Assembly (NCBI GenBank): GCA_001557035.1
Contig: LSKJ01000362.1
Coordinates: forward strand, 1 to 9,592
Source of the DNA: Rhodospirillaceae bacterium CCH5-H10
GTDB lineage: Bacteria > Pseudomonadota > Alphaproteobacteria > Reyranellales > Reyranellaceae
DNA length: 9,592 nucleotides
Direction: 5' to 3'
The notes beneath the pieces were generated by a model. The model was not told the origin of the DNA. It saw only the letters and a list, made by a program, of their open reading frames with translations, and searched no databases. This document shows positions 1 through 7,500 of this stretch, one piece after another. The position numbers and the translations under genes were made by a program. The stretch's first letter is position 1, and each line of letters begins with the position of its first letter.

Positions 1-120
1 GTGCTGCACGATCTCACCGGCGGCTATGCGGCCGTCATGGTGCTGTCTGTGCTGGCTCTGGCGACGGCGGCGGCGACGCTTGGCTCCGAGGCAGGGGCGC
101 GGGAGCGGCTCAGCCGCTGA
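1..120 (+). CDS. C-terminal fragment of a probable MFS transporter
   Basis: The first frame is open from the window edge to a TGA at 118-120, giving 39 residues. They comprise a short HDLTGGY segment, one strongly hydrophobic stretch rich in Val, Leu and Ala (about residues 10-27), and a short charged tail ending ERLSR. A polar loop with Gly and Tyr before a last transmembrane helix and a basic tail is what the end of a 12-helix major-facilitator permease looks like, and the HDLTGGY wording resembles the CynX/NimT group. That family call rests on remembered resemblance over a short segment. The GTG at position 1 is probably an internal codon, because the protein should begin well outside the window. 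Any multi-helix membrane protein could end this way. Confidence 0.55.
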   Translation: MLHDLTGGYAAVMVLSVLALATAAATLGSEAGARERLSR

Positions 121-180
121 CGTCCCGCCGCATGACATGTCGGTGACGATGGCTCCCGCATATTGTGTTTCGCCCGGAGA

Positions 181-197
181 CCGGCCACTATGGCCGG
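181..197. other. Perfect 7-bp hairpin, possible terminator of the transporter gene
   Basis: CCGGCCA (181-187) and TGGCCGG (191-197) are perfect inverted repeats around the 3-base loop CTA. The structure lies 60 bases past the transporter stop and 57 bases before the HNH gene start. No T-run follows on the plus strand, so it is not a classical intrinsic terminator. It could be an RNA-stabilising stem or a protein site. The rest of the 121-254 gap shows no promoter that can be defended. Confidence 0.35.
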
Positions 198-254
198 CAT
201 GTTGGACCGGATAGACTTTCCGAGTAGTCCCACTCCGAGGCGGCGGACCTAGCC

Positions 255-818
255 GTGACCCCGGGCCTTGAGTCCTGCCATGCGCTGGTGCTCAACGCCG
301 ATTTTCGGCCTCTGTCGTATTTCCCGCTGTCCGTCTGGTCCTGGCAGGACGCCGTCAAGGCGGTGTTCCTCGACCGGGTGAGCGTCGTCTCCGAGTACGA
401 CCGCAAGATCCACAGCCCGACCTTCGAGATGCGTTTGCCCAGTGTGATCGCGCTTAAGGAATACGTGCCGGCGGCGCGCCGTCCGGCCTTCACACGGTTC
501 AATGTCTTCCTGCGCGACCGCTTCACCTGCCAGTATTGCAACGGCGACTTCGCCACCAACGAACTCACCTTCGACCATGTCGTGCCGAAGTCCCGCGGCG
601 GCCGCACGAGCTGGCAGAACGTCGTGACCGCGTGCAGCCCGTGCAACCTGCTGAAGGGAAACAGGCTGCTCAGAGAAAGCGGTCTCGTCTTGCACTGTGC
701 GCCGGTCGAGCCTTCGACCCAGCTCCTGCAGGAACACGGGCGAGCGTTCCCGCCGGGCTACCTGCACGAGAGCTGGCGCGACTTCCTGTATTGGGACAGC
801 GAACTCGATCAGAATTGA
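255..818 (+). CDS. HNH endonuclease-family protein, 187 aa
   Basis: The protein carries a classical zinc-supported HNH (beta-beta-alpha-metal) nuclease core in its C-terminal half. Two CxxC pairs, C92/C95 and C127/C130, would hold the structural zinc. The catalytic core reads FDHVVPKSRGG with D107 and H108, followed by N122 and N131. The N-terminal third (ALVLNADFRPLSYFPLSVWS) is a conserved lead typical of a widespread family of small stand-alone HNH proteins in alphaproteobacteria, from memory. A metal-dependent DNA nuclease or nicking activity is the family expectation; the cellular role is unknown. The start is a GTG; an in-frame stop at 225-227 limits upstream extension, and only a weak purine stretch (GAGG, 237-240) precedes it. 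No methylase or restriction partner is adjacent, so a restriction role is not supported. The gene converges on coq7 across a repeat-rich gap. Confidence 0.88.
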   Translation: MTPGLESCHALVLNADFRPLSYFPLSVWSWQDAVKAVFLDRVSVVSEYDRKIHSPTFEMRLPSVIALKEYVPAARRPAFTRFNVFLRDRFTCQYCNGDFATNELTFDHVVPKSRGGRTSWQNVVTACSPCNLLKGNRLLRESGLVLHCAPVEPSTQLLQEHGRAFPPGYLHESWRDFLYWDSELDQN

Positions 819-834
819 AGCATTCGACGCTTCA
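816..834. other. Stem-loop overlapping the HNH stop codon
   Basis: TGAAGC (816-821), which starts with the TGA stop itself, is complementary to GCTTCA (829-834) across a 7-base loop. It has no T-run, and its right arm shares its last three bases with the first palindromic repeat unit. It may help protect or end the HNH transcript; the function is inferred from position only. Confidence 0.3.
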
Positions 835-861
835 TTGGAGCGCGCCACTCCAGTGGCGCTC
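832..861 (+). repeat. REP-like palindromic unit, copy 1
   Basis: A 30-bp unit opens with TCATTG and then folds as GAGCGCGCCAC, loop TCCA, GTGGCGCTC. The 5' arm has two extra bases, leaving a small bulge in an otherwise perfect stem. An inverted second copy lies at 887-916. The size, the bulged stem and the pairing of head-to-head copies between convergent genes are features of bacterial REP/BIME elements. No T-run follows, so intrinsic termination is doubtful. Membership of a genome-wide family is inferred from having two copies here. Confidence 0.6.
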
Positions 862-886
862 TTACCTTCGCTGATCCACCAGTCAT

Positions 887-916
887 GAGCGCAACTGGAG
901 TTGCGCGCTCCGATGA
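887..916 (-). repeat. REP-like palindromic unit, copy 2 (inverted)
   Basis: Read on the minus strand, this 30-bp unit matches copy 1 at 27 of 30 positions. It begins TCATCG and folds as GAGCGCGCAAC, loop TCCA, GTTGCGCTC. Two of the three differences are the two partners of one stem base pair (C:G in copy 1, A:T here), so pairing is preserved. The bulge and the loop are identical. The unit ends one base beyond the coq7 stop codon, so it lies in the 3' untranslated part of the coq7 transcript. The 25-base spacer (862-886) has no other recognisable feature. Confidence 0.6.
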
Positions 917-917
917 T

Positions 918-1481
918 TCAGATCCGCGTCGATAGCCAGATCGCCAGCCGCGAGCCGGTCTTGATCACGGCCGACAGCGCCTCGTAGCCCGGTGCCTGTT
1001 CGGCGCCGGCGGCGAGGGCTTCGTCGCGGTGCTCGATCTCCTCGTCACGGAACTTCTCGACCGTCGCGCGCAGGTCCTTCTCGTCGTCGCCGAGTTTCGC
1101 GGCCTGCTGGGCGTAATGCTCCTCGATCGTCTGCTCGACGGCGACGGTGCAGGCCATCGCGGCCTTGTCGCCCATAAGCGCGGTGGCGGCGCCGAGCGCG
1201 AAGCCCGCGACGTTCCACAGCGGTGACAGCACCGTCGGCCGCACCCGGCGCTCGACCAGCAGCCTGTCGAACACCTTGTTGTGCTGGCGTTCCTGCGCGG
1301 CCATGTGCTGGATGCGGCGGCCGGTCTCGCTGTTGCTGCGTCCGGTCCAGCGCAGCGCGGCGAGCTGGCCCTCATAGATGCGCACGGCACCGAACTCGCC
1401 GGCCTGGTCGACGCGGATGGTGCGCTCGACCACCTGGCGGGGATCGGGATCGCCAGGATTGCGGTTGTCGCCGGTCTTCAT
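918..1481 (-). CDS. coq7: Coq7, 3-demethoxyubiquinol 3-hydroxylase, 187 aa
   Basis: Coq7 is a di-iron monooxygenase that adds the last ring hydroxyl in aerobic ubiquinone synthesis, at the inner face of the cytoplasmic membrane. All six expected iron ligands are visible: E29 (VDQAGEFGA), E64 and H67 (QERQH), E116 (CTVAVEQT), and E148 and H151 (FRDEEIEHRDE). The family signature RPTVLSPLWNVAGFALGA is present at 81-98 and the C-terminus IWLSTRI is typical. The spacing from E29 to E64 is 35 residues against 30 in human COQ7 as I remember it, so the first inter-helix loop carries about five extra residues. The ATG overlaps the dsbB stop as ATGA, which suggests translational coupling; the upstream ribosome site is weak. 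A longer open frame runs upstream to 2618, but it is out of phase with dsbB and the membrane-protein gene and is not coding there. Confidence 0.95.
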   Translation of the reverse strand: MKTGDNRNPGDPDPRQVVERTIRVDQAGEFGAVRIYEGQLAALRWTGRSNSETGRRIQHMAAQERQHNKVFDRLLVERRVRPTVLSPLWNVAGFALGAATALMGDKAAMACTVAVEQTIEEHYAQQAAKLGDDEKDLRATVEKFRDEEIEHRDEALAAGAEQAPGYEALSAVIKTGSRLAIWLSTRI

Positions 1482-1981
1482 GGTCTGGCCACCCGTGAGA
1501 GGGACGAGGCGAGGCCGCCCGCGAGGATGGCCGAAAGGATCGCGTTCCAGCCGGCCATCGAGATGCCGAACAGCGACCACACGATCGCGTCGCAACGGAC
1601 CATCTTGGCGCCGAACAGGTATTTCTTCAGCTCCTCGGGCGAGAGACCCGTGGGCACCGTGCCGGTGCAGGATTGCGGGCCCTGCCACCAGCGATACTCG
1701 ACGCCGGCATGGAAGATGCCGATCGCCGAGCTGACAGCGATGGCAGCGATGGCGACGACCACCAGGATGGTGGCGAGGCGCGGCCGGCTCGAGGAGGCGA
1801 AGGCGGCGAGGCCGGCGGCCATCGCCACGAAGTGTGGCCAGCGCTGCCAGTGGCACATCTCGCAGGGTGCGAGGCCCATCACGTACTGGAAGAAGAACGC
1901 GCCGCCGATCATCACGCCGCTGCCGAGCAGCGCGATCAGGCCGAGCTGGCTGGGAAGGGGTAGGCGCTGCGCTGCGGCCAT
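1478..1981 (-). CDS. dsbB: DsbB, ubiquinone-linked disulfide bond oxidoreductase, 167 aa
   Basis: DsbB is an inner-membrane protein that reoxidises the periplasmic thiol oxidase DsbA and passes the electrons to quinone. Four cysteines are placed as in the family: the pair C40-E-M-C43 in the first periplasmic loop, and C105 and C130 in the second. Hydrophobic segments at about 12-35, 50-65, 69-90 and 132-156 fit the four-helix topology. The CxxC region GLAPCEMCHWQRWP and the second-loop start AGVEYRWWQGP are strong family matches. The length is normal. The start at 1981 is preceded by AAGG seven bases upstream. The gene begins nine bases after the DedA/YqaA gene and overlaps coq7 by four bases, so it sits inside an operon. 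No DsbA is present in the window. Confidence 0.95.
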   Translation of the reverse strand: MAAAQRLPLPSQLGLIALLGSGVMIGGAFFFQYVMGLAPCEMCHWQRWPHFVAMAAGLAAFASSSRPRLATILVVVAIAAIAVSSAIGIFHAGVEYRWWQGPQSCTGTVPTGLSPEELKKYLFGAKMVRCDAIVWSLFGISMAGWNAILSAILAGGLASSLSRVARP

Positions 1982-1988
1982 TGCAAGA

Positions 1989-1992
1989 CCTT
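1989..1992 (-). promoter_or_regulatory. Ribosome binding site of dsbB, shared with the upstream stop codon
   Basis: On the minus strand the TAA stop of the DedA/YqaA gene (1993-1991) runs into GG, forming AAGG, a good ribosome site seven bases before the dsbB ATG. The stop codon and the ribosome site therefore share two bases. This supports co-transcription and probable coupling, and it confirms the dsbB start. Confidence 0.6.
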
Positions 1993-2572
1993 AGAAGAGG
2001 AACCGGACGACGACGAATCCGCCGATCAGGGCGAACAGGAAGAGCCAGGTGAGCAGGGTCAGGCGCTTCTCGATGAAGGCCCGGATCGGCTCGCCGAACT
2101 TCCATAGCAAGGCTGCCACGAGGAAGAACCGCAGGCCACGCGTCAAGATGGACGCCCACACGAACGTGAACAGGTCGAAATGCGCGGCGCCTGAAGCAAT
2201 CGTCACCAGCTTGTAGGGGATCGGTGTCAGGCCCTTGATCAGGATGAACCAGGTCCCGTACTCTGCGAACCCGGCGCGGAAAGCCGCGAGGCCCGCCTGC
2301 AGCCCGTAGGTCTTCACCACCCAGGCGCCCAGCGTCTCGAAGAAATAGTAGCCGATCGCATAGCCGAACAGCCCGCCCGCTACCGAGCAGATCGTGCAGA
2401 CCAGCGCGATCTTGAACGCCTTCTCCCGGTTGGCCAGCACCATCGGCACCAGCATCACGTCGGGCGGAATCGGGAAGAACGAGCTCTCCATGAAGGAGAC
2501 GACGCCCATCGCGGGGATGGCGTTCTTGTGTTGGGCGAGGCGGATCACCCAGTCGTAGAGGCGTCGGATCAT
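1991..2572 (-). CDS. DedA/YqaA-type (VTT domain) membrane protein, 193 aa
   Basis: This is an integral membrane protein of the DedA/SNARE-associated superfamily, in the YqaA-like subgroup. DedA proteins are linked to lipid flipping and to maintaining membrane potential; the exact role of this subgroup is not established. The diagnostic signature is FMESSFFPIPPDVML at about 27-41, with E29 and the PIPPD turn, followed by the second half-site KGLTPIPYKLVTIASGA at 113-129. Together they form the re-entrant loops of the fold. R145 lies in the helix after the second loop. Hydrophobic stretches lie at about 53-78, 137-158 and 172-193. An in-frame TAG fifteen bases upstream leaves the ATG at 2572 as the only reasonable start, although no good ribosome site precedes it. 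It probably leads or follows the 96-residue unknown in a cluster with dsbB and coq7. Confidence 0.88.
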   Translation of the reverse strand: MIRRLYDWVIRLAQHKNAIPAMGVVSFMESSFFPIPPDVMLVPMVLANREKAFKIALVCTICSVAGGLFGYAIGYYFFETLGAWVVKTYGLQAGLAAFRAGFAEYGTWFILIKGLTPIPYKLVTIASGAAHFDLFTFVWASILTRGLRFFLVAALLWKFGEPIRAFIEKRLTLLTWLFLFALIGGFVVVRFLF

Positions 2573-2631
2573 GCGGCTGCGGTTCTAGCGCGGCGGCCGG
2601 GACGAGGCGAGGGGCCATTCGGCGCGCGGAT

Positions 2632-2647
2632 GGCCGGCGAGCCGGCT
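2632..2647. other. GC-rich hairpin at the end of the 96-residue gene
   Basis: Two GCCGGC hexamers (2633-2638 and 2641-2646) separated by GA form a short stem with a tight loop that overlaps the TAG stop of the minus-strand gene. There is no T-run beyond it. It could weaken read-through into the DedA/YqaA gene 73 bases downstream, but it may simply reflect high GC content. Confidence 0.22.
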
Positions 2648-2936
2648 ACGTCGAGGCGTTGCGCAGCCGTCCGACCAGCGCGCGATACTCCGAGATCGTC
2701 GGCAGGCTGGGATCGCGCGGCGGGCGGCCCAGGGGGATGTCGGTCGCGAGCAGCATCTCGAGCTGGCGCATGGCGTGGTCGCAGTCCGTTTGACCGGCAC
2801 CGAGGCGGACCAGCATCTCGGCCAGCCATTCGCACTCCTTGGGATCGAGTTCGCGCCCGCGGCTCTCCACCTCGTCGAGGAACAACTCGACATAGCGGAA
2901 CAGCGCGGCCCGCCGGGCCTGGGGATCCGGGGCCAT
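2646..2936 (-). CDS. Hypothetical protein, 96 aa
   Basis: I do not recognise this protein. The product is soluble and mostly helical in appearance, with an acidic central part (ELFLDEVESRGRELDPKECE). It has two cysteines (C35, C52), no signal peptide and no membrane segment. A Pro/Arg-rich turn (LGRPPRDPSLP) separates the main helices from a short C-terminal helix. The ATG at 2936 is chosen because the sequence looks protein-like from there. The frame stays open to an ATG at 3059, but that extension (begins MHERRRPRDG) looks like random high-GC translation, and neither start has a clear ribosome site. It lies 73 bases upstream of the DedA/YqaA gene on the same strand and could share its promoter. 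That it is a real gene is supported by reading frame and composition only. Confidence 0.6.
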   Translation of the reverse strand: MAPDPQARRAALFRYVELFLDEVESRGRELDPKECEWLAEMLVRLGAGQTDCDHAMRQLEMLLATDIPLGRPPRDPSLPTISEYRALVGRLRNAST

Positions 2937-3227
2937 GACTAGCGACGAAGGGGAAAGGACCTGGAAGCGACCGTCATGCTGCGCCGTCACGAAGGTGAGC
3001 GGGAGCGCGGTACACTCGGGTCGGATGTCACCGTCTCTCGGTCGCCGACGCTCGTGCATCTGGCCGGCGATGGCCCGCAGTAAGCCTGTCGCCGGGGGAT
3101 CGGCAAGCAGAATTTGGCGCCGAGGCTTTCAAGCGCGGCGTGACTTTCTGAGCTGCGCGCTGCCATCGGACCGGTGCTGTCACGTGCCCGCTGGCAGGCG
3201 CCCCGTCGGTTTGGCAAGGTCACGCCC
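2937..3227. promoter_or_regulatory. Divergent intergenic region, probable two-way promoter area
   Basis: This 291-base gap separates the leftward cluster from the rightward flavoprotein gene, so promoters for both should lie here. No convincing -35/-10 pair could be picked on either strand. One inverted repeat stands out: CCGGCGA (3064-3070) and TCGCCGG (3089-3095) around an 18-base loop, a possible operator or attenuator stem. The right end contains the ribosome site AAGG (3216-3219), eight bases before the ATG at 3228. The short open frames that cross this gap look like high-GC noise. Confidence 0.4.
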
Positions 3228-4436
3228 ATGAAACCGATCCATCTCGCCCGACCGCTCACCCTGCCCAACGGTGTCGTGCTCAAGAATCGTGTTGGCAAGG
3301 CGCCGCTCACCGAGGGGCTGGCCGATTCGATGAACCGCGCGACCGAGCGGCATGTGCGGCTCTACGGGCGCTGGGCGGCGGGCGGCGCGGGGCTCGTCGT
3401 CACGGGCAACGTGCAGATCGACCGGCGCTACCTCGAGCGGCCCGGCAACGTGGTGATCGATGGCAATGGCGGGCTCGACGCGCTCGCCGCCTACGCACGG
3501 GCCGGTACCGCCAACGGCACGCAGCTCTGGATGCAGATCAATCATCCCGGCCGTCAGACGCCGCGCCGTGTCTGCGAACAGCCGGTCGCGCCCTCGGCGG
3601 TGCCGCTGGCCCTGCCCGAGAGCGCCTTTGCCCATCCGCGCGCCATGACGGCCAACGAGGTCGCCGACGTGCCGCACCGTTTCGCGCAGGTCGCGACGGT
3701 CGCCCGCGAGGCGGGCTTCACCGGCGTGCAGATCCACGCTGCGCATGGCTACCTGCTCAGCCAGTTCCTGACGCCGCTGGTCAACCGGCGCGACGACCGC
3801 TGGGGTGGCGACATCGCCGCGCGCGCGTCGCTGCTGCTCGACGTCGTGCGCGCCGTGCGGGAAGCAACGGCGCCCGACTTCTGCATTTCGGTAAAGCTCA
3901 ACTCTTCGGACTTTCAGCAGGGCGGCTTCTCCAACGAGGAGTGCCTTCGGGTCGTGCAGTGGCTGGGCGATGCTTCGGTCGACCTGATCGAGATTTCCGG
4001 CGGCAACTACGAGAAGCCCGCGATGATGGGCAGCGGCGCCAAGGAAAGCACCGTGCGGCGCGAGGCCTACTTCCTGGACTATGCGCGGCTGATCAGGCAG
4101 GCGGCGACCGTGCCGATCATGCTGACCGGTGGCTTCCGCACGCTCGCGGCGATGGAGGCGGCTCTGGCCGAGGGCGCGTGCGACCTGATCGGGCTGGGCC
4201 GCCCGATGTGCGTCGACACTGACCTGCCCAACCGCCTGCTGCGCGGCGAGACCGACCGCGCCGAGGCTTACGAGGAGCGCATCGTGCCCGCAAAGGCGGG
4301 CCTCGGCTGGTTCTGCCTGCAGCTCCTTGCCCATGGTGATGGACGGGAACCCGATCGGGCGTTGAGCGGCGAGGCGGCGATCCACGGCTATCTCGACAAT
4401 GAGGAGAGGACGGCGGCGGCGCTGCAGGGACGCTAG
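3228..4436 (+). CDS. NADH:flavin oxidoreductase, Old Yellow Enzyme family, 402 aa
   Basis: This is an FMN-dependent TIM-barrel ene-reductase that would reduce activated C=C bonds using NAD(P)H in the cytosol; its natural substrate is unknown. The N-terminus matches the family opening (LTLPNGVVLKNRVGKAPLTEG). QINHPGRQTP lies at 103-112. The active-site strand reads GVQIHAAHGYLLSQF (167-180), with H170 and H173 as the substrate-activating pair and Y175 just after. LTPLVNRRDDRWGG follows, the usual NxRxDxxGG motif. Phosphate-binding elements GGF (301-303) and GLGRP (322-326) close the barrel. The protein stops after the barrel, so it lacks the Fe-S and FAD/NAD domains of 2,4-dienoyl-CoA reductases and belongs with single-domain members. 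The ATG at 3228 has AAGG eight bases upstream; an earlier in-frame ATG at 3174 adds 18 unconserved residues and is not favoured. It appears to be monocistronic. Confidence 0.92.
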   Translation: MKPIHLARPLTLPNGVVLKNRVGKAPLTEGLADSMNRATERHVRLYGRWAAGGAGLVVTGNVQIDRRYLERPGNVVIDGNGGLDALAAYARAGTANGTQLWMQINHPGRQTPRRVCEQPVAPSAVPLALPESAFAHPRAMTANEVADVPHRFAQVATVAREAGFTGVQIHAAHGYLLSQFLTPLVNRRDDRWGGDIAARASLLLDVVRAVREATAPDFCISVKLNSSDFQQGGFSNEECLRVVQWLGDASVDLIEISGGNYEKPAMMGSGAKESTVRREAYFLDYARLIRQAATVPIMLTGGFRTLAAMEAALAEGACDLIGLGRPMCVDTDLPNRLLRGETDRAEAYEERIVPAKAGLGWFCLQLLAHGDGREPDRALSGEAAIHGYLDNEERTAAALQGR

Positions 4437-4446
4437 GGAAGGATTG

Positions 4447-4461
4447 TCTGAAACCTTCAGA
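4447..4461. other. Small stem-loop after the flavoprotein gene
   Basis: TCTGAA (4447-4452) and TTCAGA (4456-4461) pair perfectly across ACC, ten bases after the stop codon. No T-run follows, so termination is uncertain and read-through into the kinase gene is possible. Confidence 0.3.
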
Positions 4462-4487
4462 GATGTGCGTCGTTGGTCAGGGACCGC

Positions 4488-4497
4488 ACGGTACCGT
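4488..4497. promoter_or_regulatory. Ten-base perfect palindrome upstream of the kinase gene, candidate operator
   Basis: ACGGTACCGT is fully self-complementary and lies 81 bases before the kinase ATG. A -10-like GATAAT sits at 4515-4520, which would put the palindrome over the -35 position, although no canonical -35 hexamer is present. One 10-bp palindrome in this GC background is only modest evidence for a regulator site. The rest of the 142-base gap holds nothing else clear. Confidence 0.25.
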
Positions 4498-4578
4498 CGC
4501 TTCACATCCAGCTCGATAATCTTCAGACTTCCCGCCCTTCGCTCCGACCAAAACCTCCCTGCGCAGCGCCAGAAGACG

Positions 4579-7500
4579 ATGACGGATAGCTTCGATCGCC
4601 CGAAACCCGCCGAAGATCCTGCGCTCCTGTTCCTCGCCGGTGGCGGCGAACTGGGCGCTCTCATCCGCAACCACGATTGGGCGAACAATCCGCTGGGACC
4701 GCCGGCAGCCTGGCCGCAGAGCCTGAAGACGTCGGTCCGCATCATGCTCACCTCGCGCCAGCCCATCTGGATCGGTTGGGGGCCCGAGCTGATCTACCTC
4801 TACAACGACGCCTACAAGTCGATCATCGGCGGCCGCCATCCCGACGCGCTGGGCAAGCCGACCAAGGAGGTCTGGAAAGAAATCTGGAGCGACATCGGCC
4901 CGCTGCTGGACACCGCCATGGGCGGGGTCGAGGGCATCTATGTCGAGGAACTGCTGCTCCTGATGGAGCGCAACGGTTATCCCGAGGAGACCTACTACAC
5001 CTTCTCCTACAGCCCGATTCCCGACGACGACGGCGCGCCTGGCGGCATCATCTGCGCCAACACCGCCGACACCGACCGCGTGATCGGCGAGCGGCAGGTG
5101 GCTGTGCTGCGGGAACTGGCCGCACGGACTATCGACGCGCGCAGCTGGGAGGAGGCCTCCCGCCAGAGTCTGGCGGCCCTGTCGAGCAATCCGCGCGACG
5201 TGACCTTCGCGCTCCTCTACGTCGTGCAGCCGGGCGGCAACGAGGCGATGCTGGCGGCCCATCGCGGGCTGCCGGAGGGCGGACATGCCGCCCTCGTCGA
5301 GCGGCTGCGCTTCGGCAACGGTTCGCCCTGGCCGATCGACGACCTGTCGGCCGACCAGCCGCCGCGCCTGGTCGACCTCGCCCAGGTGTTCGGCGCGACG
5401 GTGCCGGGCCGGGTGTGGGACCGGCCGACCGTGACGGCTGCCGTGGTGGCCGTTCCCGCGACGCGCGAGACCGGGCGATCAGGCTTCCTCGTCGTCGGGC
5501 TAAACCCCTTCCGCCTGTTCGATGCCTCCTACGCCGAGTTCCTGCAATTGGCGGCCGGTCAGATCGCGGCATCGATCGCCAGCGCCGACGCCTACCAGGA
5601 GGAGCGCCGCAGGGTCGAGGCGATGGCCGAACTCGACCGTGCCAAGACCACCTTCTTTTCCAACGTCAGCCACGAATTCCGGACCCCGCTGACCCTCATG
5701 TTGGGCCCGCTGGAGGAAATGCTGGACGGGGAGGTTTCGGTCGAGGAAGCGCGGCGGCTCGCCACGCTGGCGCACCGCAACGGCAACCGGCTGCTGCGCC
5801 TGGTCAACAGCCTGCTCGACTTCTCGCGCATCGAGGCCGGCCGCGTGCAGGCGTCCTACCGGCCGACCGATCTCGCCCAGTTCAGCACCGATATCGCGTC
5901 GAGCTTCCGCTCGACCATCGAACGAGCGGGACTCAGGCTGGTGCTGGAGTGCCCGCCGCTGCCGCAGCCGGTCTATATCGATCGGGAGATGTGGGAGAAG
6001 GTCCTGCTGAACCTGATCTCCAATGCCTTCAAGTTCACCTTCTCGGGAGCAATCACGGTGTCGGTCCGTCCTTCGCCCGATCGCCGCGCCGCGATCGTCG
6101 AGGTGAGCGACACCGGCATCGGCATTCCCGGCGAAGAGCTGCCGCGTCTGTTCGAGCGCTTCCATCGCGTGCAGGGCGCACGGAGCCGCAGCTTCGAGGG
6201 CAGCGGCATCGGCCTCGCCCTGGTGCAGGAATTGGTCCGGCTGCATGGCGGCGAGATCGGAGTCGAAAGCACGGAAGGACAAGGCACGCGCTTCACCGTC
6301 ACGCTGCCGTTCGGCCGCACCCGCCTTCCGGGCGCCCAGGTGGTCGACGATGCCGACCTGTCGGCCGACGTGGTGCGGGCGCAGGAATATGTCGACGAGG
6401 CCCTGGCCTGGCTGCCCAACGCCGAGCCGGCGGGTGAGGCGGCGGGCGATCTTTCGTCCGCCATGGCCGGTGGCGTGCTGCCGGTGAGCCTGAGCAGTAC
6501 TGGCAAGCGCATCGTGTTGGCCGACGACAATACCGACATGCGCTCCTACGTCGGCCGTCTGCTGGTCGCCGAGGGTTACGAGGTCGATGCGGTTCCGGAT
6601 GGCAACGCGGCGCTGGCGTCGGTGCGGCGTCAGGCGCCCGATTTGATCCTGTCCGACGTCATGATGCCCGGCCTCGACGGGTTCGGCCTGCTGCGCGCCG
6701 TCCGCTCGGACAAGGCCACCGCCGGCGTGCCGATCATCCTTCTGTCGGCGCGGGCGGGTGAGGAGGCCAAGGTCGAAGGCCTCGATGCGGGCGCGGACGA
6801 CTATCTCGTGAAACCGTTCGCCGCGCGGGAACTGCTGGCCCGCGTCAATGCCAACATCCAGATGGCCGCGCTGCGCCGCGAGGCCAATCGCGCGATCTTC
6901 GAGAGCGAGCAGCGTTTCCTGATGACTCGCGAGCGCCTTTCGCTGGCGCTCTCCACGGGCCGCACCTCGGTATTCGAATGGAATGTCGACGGCGATCACC
7001 TGATCTTCTCCGGCCCGCTCGCCGAGGTATTCGGGGTGCCGCAAAGCAAGGCCGAGAGCGGTTTGCCGCTGGGCGTCTTCGTCGAAGGCATCGCGCCCGA
7101 GGATCGCGACCGCGTCCTGGCCGCGATCGGCCGGTCGATCGACTCGGGCGAGACCTACCAGGAGGAATATCGCGTCATCGGCTCGGGCACGACGCGTGTC
7201 GTGATGGCGCGCGGCCGGGTCGAAACCGGCGAGGACGGCGCCAAGCGCATGGTCGGCGTCGTCGTCGATATCACCGAGGCCAAGGCCGCCGAGGATGTGA
7301 TCAGGGAGAGCCGCGCGGCCTTGGAGGTGATCAGCGAGGCGTCTGCGGCGATCTCGGGCGACCTCGACCTTCAACGCCTGGTGCAGAAGATCACCGATGC
7401 CAGCGTCGCCGTCACGGCCGCCGAGTTCGGCGCCTTCTTCTACAACCTGGTGGACGACACCGGCGAGAGCTACACGCTCTACACCTTGTCCGGCGTGCCC

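Noticed and set aside
255..818. HNH protein as part of a restriction or phage-defence system
   Set aside because: No methyltransferase, specificity subunit or other defence gene is adjacent, and this small stand-alone HNH type looks like a common chromosomal housekeeping protein.
1482..2618. Upstream extension of the coq7 frame into one 566-codon frame
   Set aside because: The added part is out of phase with dsbB and the DedA/YqaA gene, both of which have clear family motifs, so coq7 starts at 1481.
4346..4365. GGAAC followed by GCGTT, resembling an alphaproteobacterial general-stress (EcfG) promoter
   Set aside because: The spacer is about eight bases instead of the required 16-17, and the site lies inside the flavoprotein coding region.
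4399..4578. Sixty extra N-terminal residues of the kinase
   Set aside because: They overlap the end of the flavoprotein gene, are Arg/Ser-rich with no pattern, and the conserved N-terminal sensor begins after the ATG at 4579.
3180..4766. Minus-strand open frame of 528 codons opposite the flavoprotein gene
   Set aside because: It is the shadow of the Old Yellow Enzyme gene; the translation has no recognisable motif and runs across two intergenic gaps.
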